A DNA stretch of 64,000 nucleotides from Pseudomonas abietaniphila (GTDB lineage Bacteria > Pseudomonadota > Gammaproteobacteria > Pseudomonadales > Pseudomonadaceae). Location of the stretch: positions 3,720,001-3,784,000 of the forward strand of contig NZ_CP155619.1 of NCBI RefSeq assembly GCF_039697315.1, written 5' to 3'. Below the pieces are notes generated by a model that saw only the letters and a program-made list of their open reading frames with translations, did not search any database and was not told the origin of the DNA. Within the stretch, counting starts at the first letter, position 1, and every line of letters begins with the position of its first letter. A program made the translations under genes and the position numbers. Of the stretch, positions 1 through 8,585 are shown one piece after another.

Positions 1-640
1 GACGGTCGGTCGCCGGGGTGTACGGGTCGATGTAACGCAGCCACATGCGCAGTTGCAGCATGGGCGTCGAAATATGCCGCCCCAGGCGCAGGCTCAAGGC
101 CAGTGCAAGCGCGAGCAGAATCCCGGCGAGAATCCCCATGCTTTGAAGGCTGATGGTCAACGGCTGCTGGAACTGGCTCATGTCCAGGCTGATGCGAAGC
201 GTGCCGGCGACGACGTCCTGGAAGGTGACCTTGATCTCGTAAAGACCTTCGGCCTCACCCAGAAGCCCGTTTTTCGGGCGCTGACCGGCTTCCGCGAGAA
301 TACGGTTGTCGACGCTGTAAATGGCGGCGTGAGCGACCAGCGGATTCTTCACCAGGTTGCCCAGCAACACGTTGAGGCTGAGGATGTCGTTGGACACCAG
401 CAGCTCCGTGGCGGAGGTCGCGGTTTGCGTAGTCAGGGCCTGTCCCAGCGCGTCCGCCTGTTCGTGCATGGCTTGCTTGAACTGCAAGCCCATCACGCAG
501 GCGTAGATCACCAGCGCCAGCGCGACGAGGATCACGTTGTGGCTGGCGATACGCAAAGCAATCGGAACACGTCGGTGACGCAATGCCCGGAAGATCAGCA
601 AGAAGAAGTTATCGGTTTTTACTGGCGTGGGCCGGTTCAC
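1..640 (-). CDS. AhpA/YtjB-family membrane protein (3' end off window)
   Basis: The gene is divergent from serB. The GTG start at 638-640 opens a frame beginning MNRPTPVKTDNFF that stays open to the left edge (213 codons seen). A first membrane span lies near residues 33-50 (VILVALALVIYACVMGLQF). An extracytoplasmic stretch follows (ATSATELLVSNDILSLN, then NPLVAHAAIYSVDNR), and a second hydrophobic span (GILAGILLALALALSLRLG) ends near residue 190. This is the layout of YtjB/Smp, which lies next to serB in enterics, and of the P. aeruginosa gene beside serB. The C-terminal part is missing, so the length cannot be compared with the family. The role is unknown; the topology resembles a sensor-like periplasmic domain without visible signalling output. 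The family assignment rests on gene neighbourhood and topology rather than a motif. Confidence 0.7.
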   Translation of the reverse strand, partial: MNRPTPVKTDNFFLLIFRALRHRRVPIALRIASHNVILVALALVIYACVMGLQFKQAMHEQADALGQALTTQTATSATELLVSNDILSLNVLLGNLVKNPLVAHAAIYSVDNRILAEAGQRPKNGLLGEAEGLYEIKVTFQDVVAGTLRISLDMSQFQQPLTISLQSMGILAGILLALALALSLRLGRHISTPMLQLRMWLRYIDPYTPATDR

Positions 641-771
641 TGAGCACGGCTCTCTTGGAAGAAGTTGGGGCGCAGTATAGCGAGCGACCCAGTAGCGGCA
701 AAGCGCTCACTGTGCCCGGCGGTCACTGAAAGTGAGTAGAATGCGGTTTTTTTCCACTGCGGGGGTGCGCC

Positions 772-1989
772 TTGCGCGAAATTGTCCTGATAAACATCAC
801 CGGTGAAGACCGTCCGGGTCTCACCGCGGCCATCACTGGCGTGCTGGCCGACGGTGGCGTCGATGTTCTGGATATTGGTCAGGCCGTGATCCATGACACG
901 CTGTCGTTCGGCATTCTGGTCGTGATTCCGGACACCGAAAGCGGTGCGACGGTACTGGATCGGGTCCAGGCAAAGGCAGACGAGTTGGGGCAGCAGGTCC
1001 TGTTTACCCACGTCAGCGAAGACGACTACCAGCATTGGGTCGACGATCAGGGCAAGGACCGGCACATCGTCACGCTGCTGACCCGCAAGGTCACTGCCGA
1101 GCAATTGCAGACGGTCAGCTCGATCACCGCAAAGTACGGGCTGAACATTGACCGCATCGATCGCCTCTCCGGCCGTATGCCGCTGGACATGCCGAGCGGC
1201 AAGGGCAAGGGCTGCATCGAGTTTTCCGTGCGCGGCGAGCCTGCCGACGCTCAGCAGATGCGCGCCGAATTTCTGCACGTCGCACAGGAATTGAACGTCG
1301 ATATCGCGTTTCAGCAGGATTCACTGTTTCGTCGCAATCGCCGTCTGGCGGTGTTCGACATGGACTCGACACTGATTGAGGCCGAAGTGATCGACGAACT
1401 GGCCAAGGCCCATGGGGTTGGCGACCGTGTGTCAGAAATCACCGAGCGCGCCATGCGCGGTGAGCTGGATTTCCGCGCCAGCTTCAAAGAGCGTCTGGCG
1501 TTGCTCAAAGGCCTGGATATCAAGGTTCTTGACGAGATCGGCGCGTCGTTGCGGCTGACCGAAGGTGCCGAAACCCTGTTCGCCGAGCTCAAGCGTCTGG
1601 GTTACAAAACCGCGATTCTGTCGGGTGGTTTCACCTACTTCGCCCGTCAGCTGCAAGCCAAGCTGGGTATCGACTACATCTTCGCTAACGAGCTGGAAGT
1701 GGTCGATGGCAAATGCACGGGCGTCGCGGTCGAGCCTATCGTCGATGCTCAGCGCAAAGCCGATCTGCTGCGCGAACTGGCCAGCAAGGAAGGTTTGAGC
1801 CTGGAGCAAACGATCGCGGTCGGTGACGGGGCGAACGATCTGCCGATGCTGGCGATAGCCGGGCTGGGCGTTGCGTTCCGAGCCAAGCCGTTGGTGAAAC
1901 AATCGGCCAAACAGGCGATCTCGACGCTGGGTCTGGATGGCGTGCTCTATCTGCTGGGTTTCCGCGATCGGGAAGGGCGAAGCGCTTAA
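772..1989 (+). CDS. serB: Phosphoserine phosphatase SerB
   Basis: It hydrolyses 3-phosphoserine to serine, the last step of serine synthesis, in the cytosol. The 405-residue protein opens with two ACT-like regulatory regions (about 1-170; VLINITGEDRPGLTAAITG is typical). A HAD phosphatase domain follows. The nucleophile motif DMDST is at 196-200, the motif II serine is in AILSGGF, and the Mg-binding GDGANDLPML starts near 351. All HAD catalytic motifs are intact. The start is a TTG at 772 giving LREIVLINIT; no ATG lies upstream in frame, and this is where the conserved protein begins in Pseudomonas. The double-ACT form (over 400 aa) is usual in pseudomonads and longer than the roughly 320 aa enteric enzyme. 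It is transcribed away from the YtjB-like gene, as in other Pseudomonas. Confidence 0.97.
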   Translation: MREIVLINITGEDRPGLTAAITGVLADGGVDVLDIGQAVIHDTLSFGILVVIPDTESGATVLDRVQAKADELGQQVLFTHVSEDDYQHWVDDQGKDRHIVTLLTRKVTAEQLQTVSSITAKYGLNIDRIDRLSGRMPLDMPSGKGKGCIEFSVRGEPADAQQMRAEFLHVAQELNVDIAFQQDSLFRRNRRLAVFDMDSTLIEAEVIDELAKAHGVGDRVSEITERAMRGELDFRASFKERLALLKGLDIKVLDEIGASLRLTEGAETLFAELKRLGYKTAILSGGFTYFARQLQAKLGIDYIFANELEVVDGKCTGVAVEPIVDAQRKADLLRELASKEGLSLEQTIAVGDGANDLPMLAIAGLGVAFRAKPLVKQSAKQAISTLGLDGVLYLLGFRDREGRSA

Positions 1990-2010
1990 CGCCATCGCTG
2001 AGTGCTCATT

Positions 2011-2100
2011 CCTACTCTAAGGCGTGAGCTTGCTCGCGATGGCGTCAGATCAGGTGCCACGATGGCGATGGCTCTATCGAATCGCGGGCAAGTTCACTCC
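2011..2100. repeat. Degenerate REP pair after serB
   Basis: Two facing REP-like arms (GGCGTGAGCTTGCTCGCGAT and ATCGCGGGCAAGTTCACTCC) lie between the convergent genes serB and the PilZ protein. The arms are only partly complementary, so this looks like an old, diverged BIME. No gene is visible in 1990-2124. Confidence 0.6.
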
Positions 2101-2124
2101 ACAGAGCTGAGGGTGGGTGCAGAA

Positions 2125-3909
2125 TTACAGCACGGTCCACAACGAATCGAATTCCTGCTCCGGGCCCGCTTCCGGCGCGCTCTTTTTCGGCCCTTCCAGC
2201 ACTTCATATTCGAATTGGTTGTAGCTGCCTGTCGTCGCGCGGCGATTGCTCAGGCTGGCGCGACGTTCATCGCCGCTGGTGTTGATCATCACCTTGCTGC
2301 CGTCTTCAAACGGCAAGCGGGGGGCGATCACGGTGGCCGGCACATCGATCGCACGGACCTCGGGTAGCAGCAGGGCGCGCAAGTATTGACTGCTTTGCTC
2401 GGCACGCAGCAATTGCATGCCGCAGGCCTGTGCAAACGGGGCAATCAACTCGACGCCCATCTGCGTTCCGCCGCTTCGCACCTGACGCACCCAGCGCACG
2501 ACGGCAATACTCCAGCCGTGGCCGTGGTCCTGAATCCCGATCATTTCTCCGGCCTGCAACTGGTCCGGTACGTCTTTCGGCCAGGCCAGGCAGTAGCCGC
2601 CGGGGCTGTGATTGACGATGTGCAGTGCGTAGGTGGGAAAGCTCTTCTGGCCGTCAGCCGCTGCGGCTGCTTCGGACTCGCTGCCCTGATATTCGATTTC
2701 TTCAAACGGCAGCATGCTGCTTGAGCTGCCGCTGCGTTGCACATCCATGGCTTGTGCCCATGGGTCATGACGAGTCGGTTCCAGTGGCTGCAACGTGTAC
2801 TCGGCAACCCTGCTCACCGTCGTCGCGGGGACCAACAGCAAGTCGCTGAAGCATTTCTGGCCGCCGACAAAATAGTGCAGGGCGCTCATGCCGACGCAGA
2901 CGGTCAGCGTGCCTTGGCCGGGCGTGCGTTGAAAGGCGCGCTCCGACACGTCGCCCCAGGCCGCCGCGAGGTGTTGCAATACGTCAATCGACAGACCGGG
3001 TGGCACGTGCAGGTACGACTGCGAGCGCTGTTCGATCGGCAGTTCCATGTAGCGGTTCAGCGCGGCGGACAGGGCTTGCGGGTTGATACCCAGCAAACTG
3101 GCGCGCTGGTCCTCGGCATACAGCGAGGTGTAGCGCGGCGCGGTGTCCGTGCTGGGGGATACCGCGTACAGGCTGGTCTCGTCCAGCGGTTGCTGCAACG
3201 TCACCATCGCGCTCCAGGCGTCCAGCGCATCGGCCAGCTTGCCGATGTTGTGCTGACGCATCTGATTGCAGCGCGAGCAACCCATCAACAGGGCAACGAG
3301 GTAGGTCTGTTCTACCGTCAGCGTGCGCGTGTGATGCGCCTGGTTGTCGGCGACAGGAATGTGATGCAGCTGGTTTTGACGGGCGATCTGGTAGATCTGG
3401 TGAAGCTCCAGCCACAAACCATCCTGCACAGGGCAATACAGCTGGTTGGCTCGAATCAGCGGGCCATTGAGGCAATGCATCGCCCTTTGCAGGGCGGTGG
3501 TCAAAAGCGTGGTGCGATCCCTGGTGAGCCGTGGCGCGACGCGCGCGATGATCTGTTTATAGCCAATGGCAAGATGGTTTTGCAGGGCCTGGCACAGGTT
3601 GGCAACTTTGCGCGGGCGCTCTTCCAGGACCACCGACTGATTGAGGAAATGCCGCTCCAGGTGCTTGCACACGAAAGACACTTCCGGGCGCAGCAGCTCA
3701 AGCAGTTGCAGGCGGTTTTCGCTGGGCGTGAGGAGTTGGTTGAGTTCACCCAGGCCCTGATAAAGCTGGCGGGCCATTTCGCCGAGGTTGGCTTTGGGGA
3801 GCGTGGAGATCCAGCGCTTCAGGTCTTTGGGCGTCGCGTCACAGAACGACAGGCTCGACTGCGTCGGCACAGGTGCGCGCAACAACAGTGGGAGACTTAA
3901 ATTACTCAT
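2125..3909 (-). CDS. PilZ-domain-containing protein (PA4958-like), putative c-di-GMP effector
   Basis: A 594-residue cytoplasmic protein with no signal peptide or membrane span. The C-terminal third has PilZ-like features: HIVNHSPGGYCLAWP resembles the (D/N)xSxxG half of the c-di-GMP site, and GEMIGIQ followed by WSIAVVRWVRQVRSGGTQMGVELI is the typical beta-barrel core ending in G(V/I)EL. An upstream RxxxR could not be assigned with certainty. The N-terminal 400 residues are alpha-helical with no family I recognise. The start is ATG at 3907-3909 (MSNLSL); the upstream TTG lacks a ribosome site. In P. aeruginosa a similar gene sits between fimX and psd. With the HDOD protein and motAB nearby it may tie c-di-GMP to surface behaviour, but that is inference. 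Confidence 0.7.
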   Translation of the reverse strand: MSNLSLPLLLRAPVPTQSSLSFCDATPKDLKRWISTLPKANLGEMARQLYQGLGELNQLLTPSENRLQLLELLRPEVSFVCKHLERHFLNQSVVLEERPRKVANLCQALQNHLAIGYKQIIARVAPRLTRDRTTLLTTALQRAMHCLNGPLIRANQLYCPVQDGLWLELHQIYQIARQNQLHHIPVADNQAHHTRTLTVEQTYLVALLMGCSRCNQMRQHNIGKLADALDAWSAMVTLQQPLDETSLYAVSPSTDTAPRYTSLYAEDQRASLLGINPQALSAALNRYMELPIEQRSQSYLHVPPGLSIDVLQHLAAAWGDVSERAFQRTPGQGTLTVCVGMSALHYFVGGQKCFSDLLLVPATTVSRVAEYTLQPLEPTRHDPWAQAMDVQRSGSSSSMLPFEEIEYQGSESEAAAAADGQKSFPTYALHIVNHSPGGYCLAWPKDVPDQLQAGEMIGIQDHGHGWSIAVVRWVRQVRSGGTQMGVELIAPFAQACGMQLLRAEQSSQYLRALLLPEVRAIDVPATVIAPRLPFEDGSKVMINTSGDERRASLSNRRATTGSYNQFEYEVLEGPKKSAPEAGPEQEFDSLWTVL

Positions 3910-4091
3910 GTGACAGGCAAACCCCAACAACTACTGGCTCGGACGGCTTGGTGGACACTGCGGTGCAGTGGCACGCGGTCAAGCGAAACGAGCGAGTGTA
4001 CGTCAATTGAAAGCGAAGTTTCCTACAACACCGATGGACGACTTTAGCAGCATCAGTTCCTGATCGCAGCCTTTAATATCAAAGTGACACC

Positions 4092-4107
4092 GTATCAGTC
4101 TTGATAC
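4092..4107. promoter_or_regulatory. Perfect palindrome GTATCA-N4-TGATAC
   Basis: GTATCA (4092-4097), spacer GTCT, TGATAC (4102-4107) form a perfect 6-4-6 inverted repeat in the 280-bp gap between psd and the PilZ gene, about 185 bp upstream of the PilZ start. This is the shape of a dimeric regulator operator. The regulator is not known. Confidence 0.35.
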
Positions 4108-4132
4108 ATCAGGGGTGAGGCGGCCAGCGACG

Positions 4133-4152
4133 GCCTGCAAGACTTTGCAGGC
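4133..4152. other. Hairpin downstream of psd
   Basis: GCCTGCAA-GACT-TTGCAGGC forms a perfect 8-bp stem 38 bp after the psd stop. No T-run follows it on the minus strand, so it is not a clear intrinsic terminator; it may act as an mRNA end structure. Confidence 0.4.
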
Positions 4153-4189
4153 GCGCCAGAAAACCGTTTCAGAATTTAACAAGCAATAA

Positions 4190-5053
4190 TCAGGCCTGGA
4201 CGGGCGCCGCCAGCAATTGACCCATTTGCACAGGCGAACCTGCCGCCAGATGCTCCGCCCACTTCACCTGGTTTGGCCCGAACAGCACGATGGCGGTCGA
4301 GCCCAGCTTGAAGCGGCCCAGCTCTGCGCCCTTCTCCAGATGGATCGGAGCCCGCGCGGCCTCGTCGTAGCGGAACGTTTTCAGCTCGCGTTTCGGGGGT
4401 GTGACGAGGCCGGCCCACACGGTTTCGATGGACGCAACGATCATCGCGCCGACCAGAACCACGGCCATCGGGCCGCGCTCGGTGTCGAACAGGCAGACCA
4501 CGCGCTCGTTGCGGGCAAACAGTTCGGGAACGTTTTCGGCGGTCGTCTGGTTCACCGAGAACAGGCGACCCGGGACGTACACCATCTCGCGCAGCGTCCC
4601 TGCCAGCGGCATGTGGACGCGGTGATAGTCCTTTGGCGACAGGTACACGGTCGCGAATTCGCCACCCATGAACGGCGCTGACAGGCGGGCATCGCCGCCC
4701 AGCAGTTCCAGTGCGCTGTAGCTGTGGCCTTTGGCCTGGAAGATACGACCGTGCTCAATCGGACCCAACTGGCTGACCGCGCCGTCGGCAGGGCAGAGAA
4801 TCGCACCGGGCGTTTCGTCCAGCGGACGCGCACCCGGTTTCAAGGCGCGGGTGAAGAAGTCGTTGAAGTGCGGGTACGCGGTGAAGTCTTCGACCAGTGC
4901 CTGCGACATGTCGACCTGATAACGGCGCACGAACCACTGCGTGAATGCGTTCTTGAACCAGCGCACGCGGCATTCGGCAACGCAGCCGGCCAGGCGTGAC
5001 AGCAGATGGTGGGGAAGCAGGTATTGGAAAAGAATAAACAGACGCTGTTTCAT
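4190..5053 (-). CDS. psd: Phosphatidylserine decarboxylase proenzyme
   Basis: It converts phosphatidylserine to phosphatidylethanolamine at the inner membrane. The 287-residue proenzyme carries the LGST self-cleavage motif at 250-253, where Ser252 becomes the pyruvoyl group of the alpha chain. The upstream histidine motif ([10 protein letters not shown]) and the N-terminal amphipathic stretch [18 protein letters not shown], which associates with the membrane, are both present. The length equals that of other gammaproteobacterial Psd proteins. The start is ATG at 5051-5053, seven bases behind AGGA; an in-frame ATG 21 bases upstream has no such site. It lies 69 bp after rhdA on the same strand, an order I also recall from P. 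aeruginosa, and may be cotranscribed with it. Confidence 0.96.
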   Translation of the reverse strand: MKQRLFILFQYLLPHHLLSRLAGCVAECRVRWFKNAFTQWFVRRYQVDMSQALVEDFTAYPHFNDFFTRALKPGARPLDETPGAILCPADGAVSQLGPIEHGRIFQAKGHSYSALELLGGDARLSAPFMGGEFATVYLSPKDYHRVHMPLAGTLREMVYVPGRLFSVNQTTAENVPELFARNERVVCLFDTERGPMAVVLVGAMIVASIETVWAGLVTPPKRELKTFRYDEAARAPIHLEKGAELGRFKLGSTAIVLFGPNQVKWAEHLAAGSPVQMGQLLAAPVQA

Positions 5054-5122
5054 CAAGATTCCTAAAACGTTCAAAAAGGGCTTTTCGACAGGTGAAACCA
5101 GTGGGGCAGCGGGAGTGCCCGG

Positions 5123-5938
5123 TTATTTCTCGATCGGCGTATCCGGGTGGTTGCCCCATTCGCCCCACGAGCCGGCATAGCCTTTGATTCGTGGGTAACC
5201 CAGGGCCTTGGCCACCAGATAGGTGAAGCCGGAACGGTGGTGGGTCTGGCAATGGGTGATGACTTCTTTGTCCGGCGTGATGCCCAGGCTTTCCAGAATC
5301 TGCGGCATGTCTTTGCGGATGCGCAAGTTGCGCGCCTGATCCATGCCCGCGGTCCATTCAAAGTTGACGGCGCCGGGGATGTGTCCACCTTTGGCCGCCA
5401 CTACTTTCTCCCCCGAATACTCGGTCGGACCGCGCGCATCCCAGACCGCGAGATCAGCGGCGCCCAATCGGCTTTGCAGGTATTCACGGGTGGCGGTGGG
5501 TTCGTCGTGGAGCGTCAGCGGGACGGGACCGCCAACCGGTGCCGGTACGTCGGTGGACAATGGCAGGCCTTCGGCTTGCCAAGACAGCAGGCCGCCGTCC
5601 AGATAGTGATATTTCGAATGCCCGATCACGTCCAGCAGCCAGATGAAACGACCAGCCCAACCGCCGCCTTCGTCGTCGTAGACCACGTAGACCGCATCAG
5701 GGTTGTGCCCCAACTCACCGAACAGGGCTTCCAGCTGTGCCTTGGTCGGCAGCAGGCCCGGAGCTGGAGGTTGACCCAGTTGCGTAAGCTTGGGGTCAAC
5801 GAACCGTGCGCCCGGAATGTGACCGGCCTCATAACGAGGTGCGCTGGTCAGATCAACCAGAATCAGGTCTGAAGCGCCGAGGCGTGCCTGCAGTTCTGCG
5901 GGCTCGATCACCAGCGGCAAGCTTGAGAAGGCAGACAT
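5123..5938 (-). CDS. rhdA: Thiosulfate sulfurtransferase (rhodanese) RhdA
   Basis: It transfers sulfane sulfur from thiosulfate to acceptors such as cyanide. There are two rhodanese domains in 271 residues. The N-terminal one (about 8-125) lacks the catalytic cysteine. The C-terminal one carries the active loop CQTHHRS with the catalytic Cys230, the same position and loop as Azotobacter vinelandii RhdA. GGLLSWQ ahead of it and the final GSWGEWGN are standard rhodanese signatures. The ATG start follows a GGAG ribosome site. It sits 45 bp after the HDOD gene on the same strand. Confidence 0.95.
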   Translation of the reverse strand: MSAFSSLPLVIEPAELQARLGASDLILVDLTSAPRYEAGHIPGARFVDPKLTQLGQPPAPGLLPTKAQLEALFGELGHNPDAVYVVYDDEGGGWAGRFIWLLDVIGHSKYHYLDGGLLSWQAEGLPLSTDVPAPVGGPVPLTLHDEPTATREYLQSRLGAADLAVWDARGPTEYSGEKVVAAKGGHIPGAVNFEWTAGMDQARNLRIRKDMPQILESLGITPDKEVITHCQTHHRSGFTYLVAKALGYPRIKGYAGSWGEWGNHPDTPIEK

Positions 5939-5983
5939 GTGAGTCTCCAGATCACGAAAAAGAGGCGAATTGTAGCTCAGCCG

Positions 5984-7519
5984 TCAGGCATTGCGATGGC
6001 TAAAGGTCGTCAGCGCTTTCTCTATGCATTGGCCTGTTTTACCAAAGGCCTGGACGGTGACTTCCGAGAACGGACCGCCGCCCTGGTCTGCAACGATCAG
6101 CATCACCACGCGGCCATTGCTCGCCAGTGAACGAATCAGCAGGTTTTCCCCCGTGAACAGGTTGCGCAGTTGAGGTGGCAGCAGGGCCGAGAATTGAGCG
6201 TTGTTGGCAGGTGTCAGGCGCAACTGCGTCGCTTGGGCCAGTAATCGCTGCAGCACGGTGCTGTCTTTATAAGGAATCAGCAGGGCCGCTGCGGATTTAT
6301 CCACCCCCGCGATCTGGTGCACGCGCAAGCTGTCGCTTTTGCGGTCGATCATTAGCAGCACTGCACGCTGCATGCCCGAGGCCAGCAAGGCATCACGTGC
6401 GCAGGTGGTCAGGTGCATGGCGTTGGTGAATGCGCTCGGCTCCCTGAGCAGGTCGCCGCAGTGCTTGCGCCAGAGCTGCAACGCCTCGGCGGAAGGGGGC
6501 GGCGCGGGTAGCAAGCCTTTATGCACCCGGCGCGCGTCCCATGGCCAGAGCAAGGCTTCGGCCGGATGCCAGACGCCCGGCGCCGCGTGTTGGCGCGCAC
6601 TGGCCGCGGCATTCTGGTGCACCTGCTGCTGCAACTCCATCAAGGGTTGTTGCCGGTAAAGGCTTGTCAGCAACTGCCAGCGCAGGTTGTGTGGCGTGTC
6701 CCAGGCCTGTTGCGCCGATAACGCCAGACCGTTTGCCAGCAGGATGGTGTTGGCGGGTTGGTTGAGCCAGCGCTGCAACGGCAAATCGGCGTCCAGGGAT
6801 TGCTGCTGTTTAAGGGGATCTTCGTTTTCGTGAGCAATGCGCAACACTTTCACCAGGTTGCGCTGTTCGCGGATCAGCAACTGATAGCCCTGTGTCACCC
6901 AGATCGGCAGTCGCCAGTGCTCGGCCAGCGCCTGGCACAGGCAAAGCAGACGAACGCCAAACAAGGACTTTTCGACACTCCGCGCCGACTCTCCTTTATG
7001 AATGACACGCAGCTCCCACTCTTCCAGCAGTTTGGGGTGGGCCAGCGCCATCGGCCACAACGGCGCGAGAAACAGCAGGCTGCCCAGGTGAATGTCCTGC
7101 CAGAGACGCGCCAGCTGGTTGGCGAACAAACCATAGGCCTGTTGGGTGGCGTGCTGGCTGATCATTTGAAGCTGGCGCAGCGCGACAGGGATGTCCTGCA
7201 ATGCGACGCTGGGCAGGCGAGTGAGCAGGGTGGCCGTTCGGGCCAGTCCCAGTCGGTTCAGTGCGACCTCAAGACTTTCGGCCGGCTCAGCCAGGTCACT
7301 GCCGTGGACATTGGCCTCGCGCAGCACGCTCAGCACCAGCGCAGGGCTGTCTTGCATCAATTCGGCGATGTCCCGAAGCGAGCGGCGGCTGTCATTCAGC
7401 GCCGCGTTGACCTTCGCATGCGCGATTGCCGGGACAGGCAAGGCAATGCTGTCCAGTTGTTTGACCCAGGTGTCGAGTGTCTGCGGAACGGGGAGCGATG
7501 AGGCTTTATCTGATTGCAT
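5984..7519 (-). CDS. HDOD-domain signalling protein
   Basis: A 511-residue soluble protein. Residues about 20-240 match the HDOD fold: LPVPAIAHAKVNAALND, LMQDSPALVLSVLREAN and LEVALNRLGLARTATLL are typical helices. The HD catalytic pair of true HD-GYP phosphodiesterases is not evident, as expected for HDOD, which is regarded as a non-enzymatic regulatory output. The C-terminal 170 residues (LTTCARDALLASGMQRAVLLMIDRKSD, then LIRSLASNGRVVMLIVADQGG) look like a degenerate GAF-type module. It is divergent from motAB, matching the P. aeruginosa gene beside motA. A link to motility or surface signalling is inferred from context only. Confidence 0.75.
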   Translation of the reverse strand: MQSDKASSLPVPQTLDTWVKQLDSIALPVPAIAHAKVNAALNDSRRSLRDIAELMQDSPALVLSVLREANVHGSDLAEPAESLEVALNRLGLARTATLLTRLPSVALQDIPVALRQLQMISQHATQQAYGLFANQLARLWQDIHLGSLLFLAPLWPMALAHPKLLEEWELRVIHKGESARSVEKSLFGVRLLCLCQALAEHWRLPIWVTQGYQLLIREQRNLVKVLRIAHENEDPLKQQQSLDADLPLQRWLNQPANTILLANGLALSAQQAWDTPHNLRWQLLTSLYRQQPLMELQQQVHQNAAASARQHAAPGVWHPAEALLWPWDARRVHKGLLPAPPPSAEALQLWRKHCGDLLREPSAFTNAMHLTTCARDALLASGMQRAVLLMIDRKSDSLRVHQIAGVDKSAAALLIPYKDSTVLQRLLAQATQLRLTPANNAQFSALLPPQLRNLFTGENLLIRSLASNGRVVMLIVADQGGGPFSEVTVQAFGKTGQCIEKALTTFSHRNA

Positions 7520-7634
7520 TCACAAGGCCCATACGGCTGGGAGGTTTTGATCGGCGTCGAATGATGGCATCATGCTGGCCTTTGCGCGGGTATGCCCGAG
7601 CCAGACGCCAGACAGGATTTTCACGTGATTTGAC

Positions 7635-7661
7635 TATAGTCTGGCGCACTCATGCCGATAA
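7635..7661 (+). promoter_or_regulatory. FliA (sigma-28) type promoter of motAB
   Basis: TATA (7635-7638), exactly 15 bases, then GCCGATAA (7654-7661). The flagellar sigma-28 consensus is TAAA-N15-GCCGATAA, so the -10 octamer is perfect and the -35 differs at one base. It lies 70 bp upstream of the motA ATG. Confidence 0.85.
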
Positions 7662-7730
7662 GTAGAACAAGAGTTTTGAACGCTTCTCGCACAATGACCA
7701 TGAACCCGACTCAGTAAGTATTCTTTATCT

Positions 7731-8582
7731 ATGGCAAAAATCATCGGCATCATCGTCGTTTTCGCGAGCGTCCTCGGCGGCTACGTACTTTCCCACGGTC
7801 AGATCGCTGCGTTGATCCAGCCTTTCGAGGTCCTGATCATCGGCGGTGCTGCGTTCGGCGCATTTTTGCAGGCGAACCCGGGCTACATGACCATGCACGT
7901 CATCAAGAAATCCTTGAAGATGTTCAGTTCGCGTTTCACTCACGCCTTTTACCTTGAGGTGTTGGGCCTGATCTACGAGATCCTCAACAAGAGCCGTCGT
8001 GAAGGCATGATGGCGATTGAAGGCGATATCGAAGAGCCGGAAAACAGCCCGATCTTCGCCAAGTACCCGAGCATCCTCAAAGACACCAAGATGATCGCGT
8101 TCATTTGCGACTACTTGCGCATCATGTCGTCCGGCAACATGGCCCCTCACGAGCTGGAAGGCCTGTTCGACATGGAGCTGTTGAGCATGAAGGAAGAGCT
8201 GGAGCACCCGTCCCATGCGGTGACCGGCGTGGCCGACGGTATGCCCGGTTTCGGTATCGTCGCGGCGGTACTCGGTATCGTGGTGACCATGGCGTCCCTG
8301 GGTTCCGGTGACAAGGCTGCGATCGGGATGCACGTCGGTGCAGCGCTCGTGGGTACCTTCTTCGGTATTCTTGCGGCTTACGGTTTCTTCGGCCCGCTGG
8401 CCACCTCCCTGGCGCACGACGCCAAGGAAGAAATGAACGTGTTCGAAGCCATCAAGGCCTCGCTCGTGGCTTCGGCTTCGGGCGTGCCGCCTTCACTGGC
8501 GGTCGAGTTCGGTCGCAAGGTTCTGTATCCGGCGCACCGCCCCAGCTTCAGCGAGCTGGAACAAGCTGTCCGCGGTCGTTGA
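7731..8582 (+). CDS. motA: Flagellar motor stator protein MotA
   Basis: A proton-channel stator subunit, forming MotA5B2 complexes in the inner membrane around the flagellar rotor. It has 283 residues with four membrane spans: two N-terminal (KIIGIIVVFASVLGGYVLS, VLIIGGAAFGAFLQAN) and two C-terminal (GFGIVAAVLGIVVTMASLG, GTFFGILAAYGFFGPLA). The large cytoplasmic loop between spans 2 and 3 carries charged residues that contact FliG. The paired prolines of the channel region lie at the loop end (AVTGVADGMPGFG). It is separated by 3 bp from motB and driven by the FliA-type promoter upstream. This is the MotA/B set, not the MotC/D set usually found in the flagellar-chemotaxis cluster. Confidence 0.97.
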   Translation: MAKIIGIIVVFASVLGGYVLSHGQIAALIQPFEVLIIGGAAFGAFLQANPGYMTMHVIKKSLKMFSSRFTHAFYLEVLGLIYEILNKSRREGMMAIEGDIEEPENSPIFAKYPSILKDTKMIAFICDYLRIMSSGNMAPHELEGLFDMELLSMKEELEHPSHAVTGVADGMPGFGIVAAVLGIVVTMASLGSGDKAAIGMHVGAALVGTFFGILAAYGFFGPLATSLAHDAKEEMNVFEAIKASLVASASGVPPSLAVEFGRKVLYPAHRPSFSELEQAVRGR

Positions 8583-8585
8583 TCC

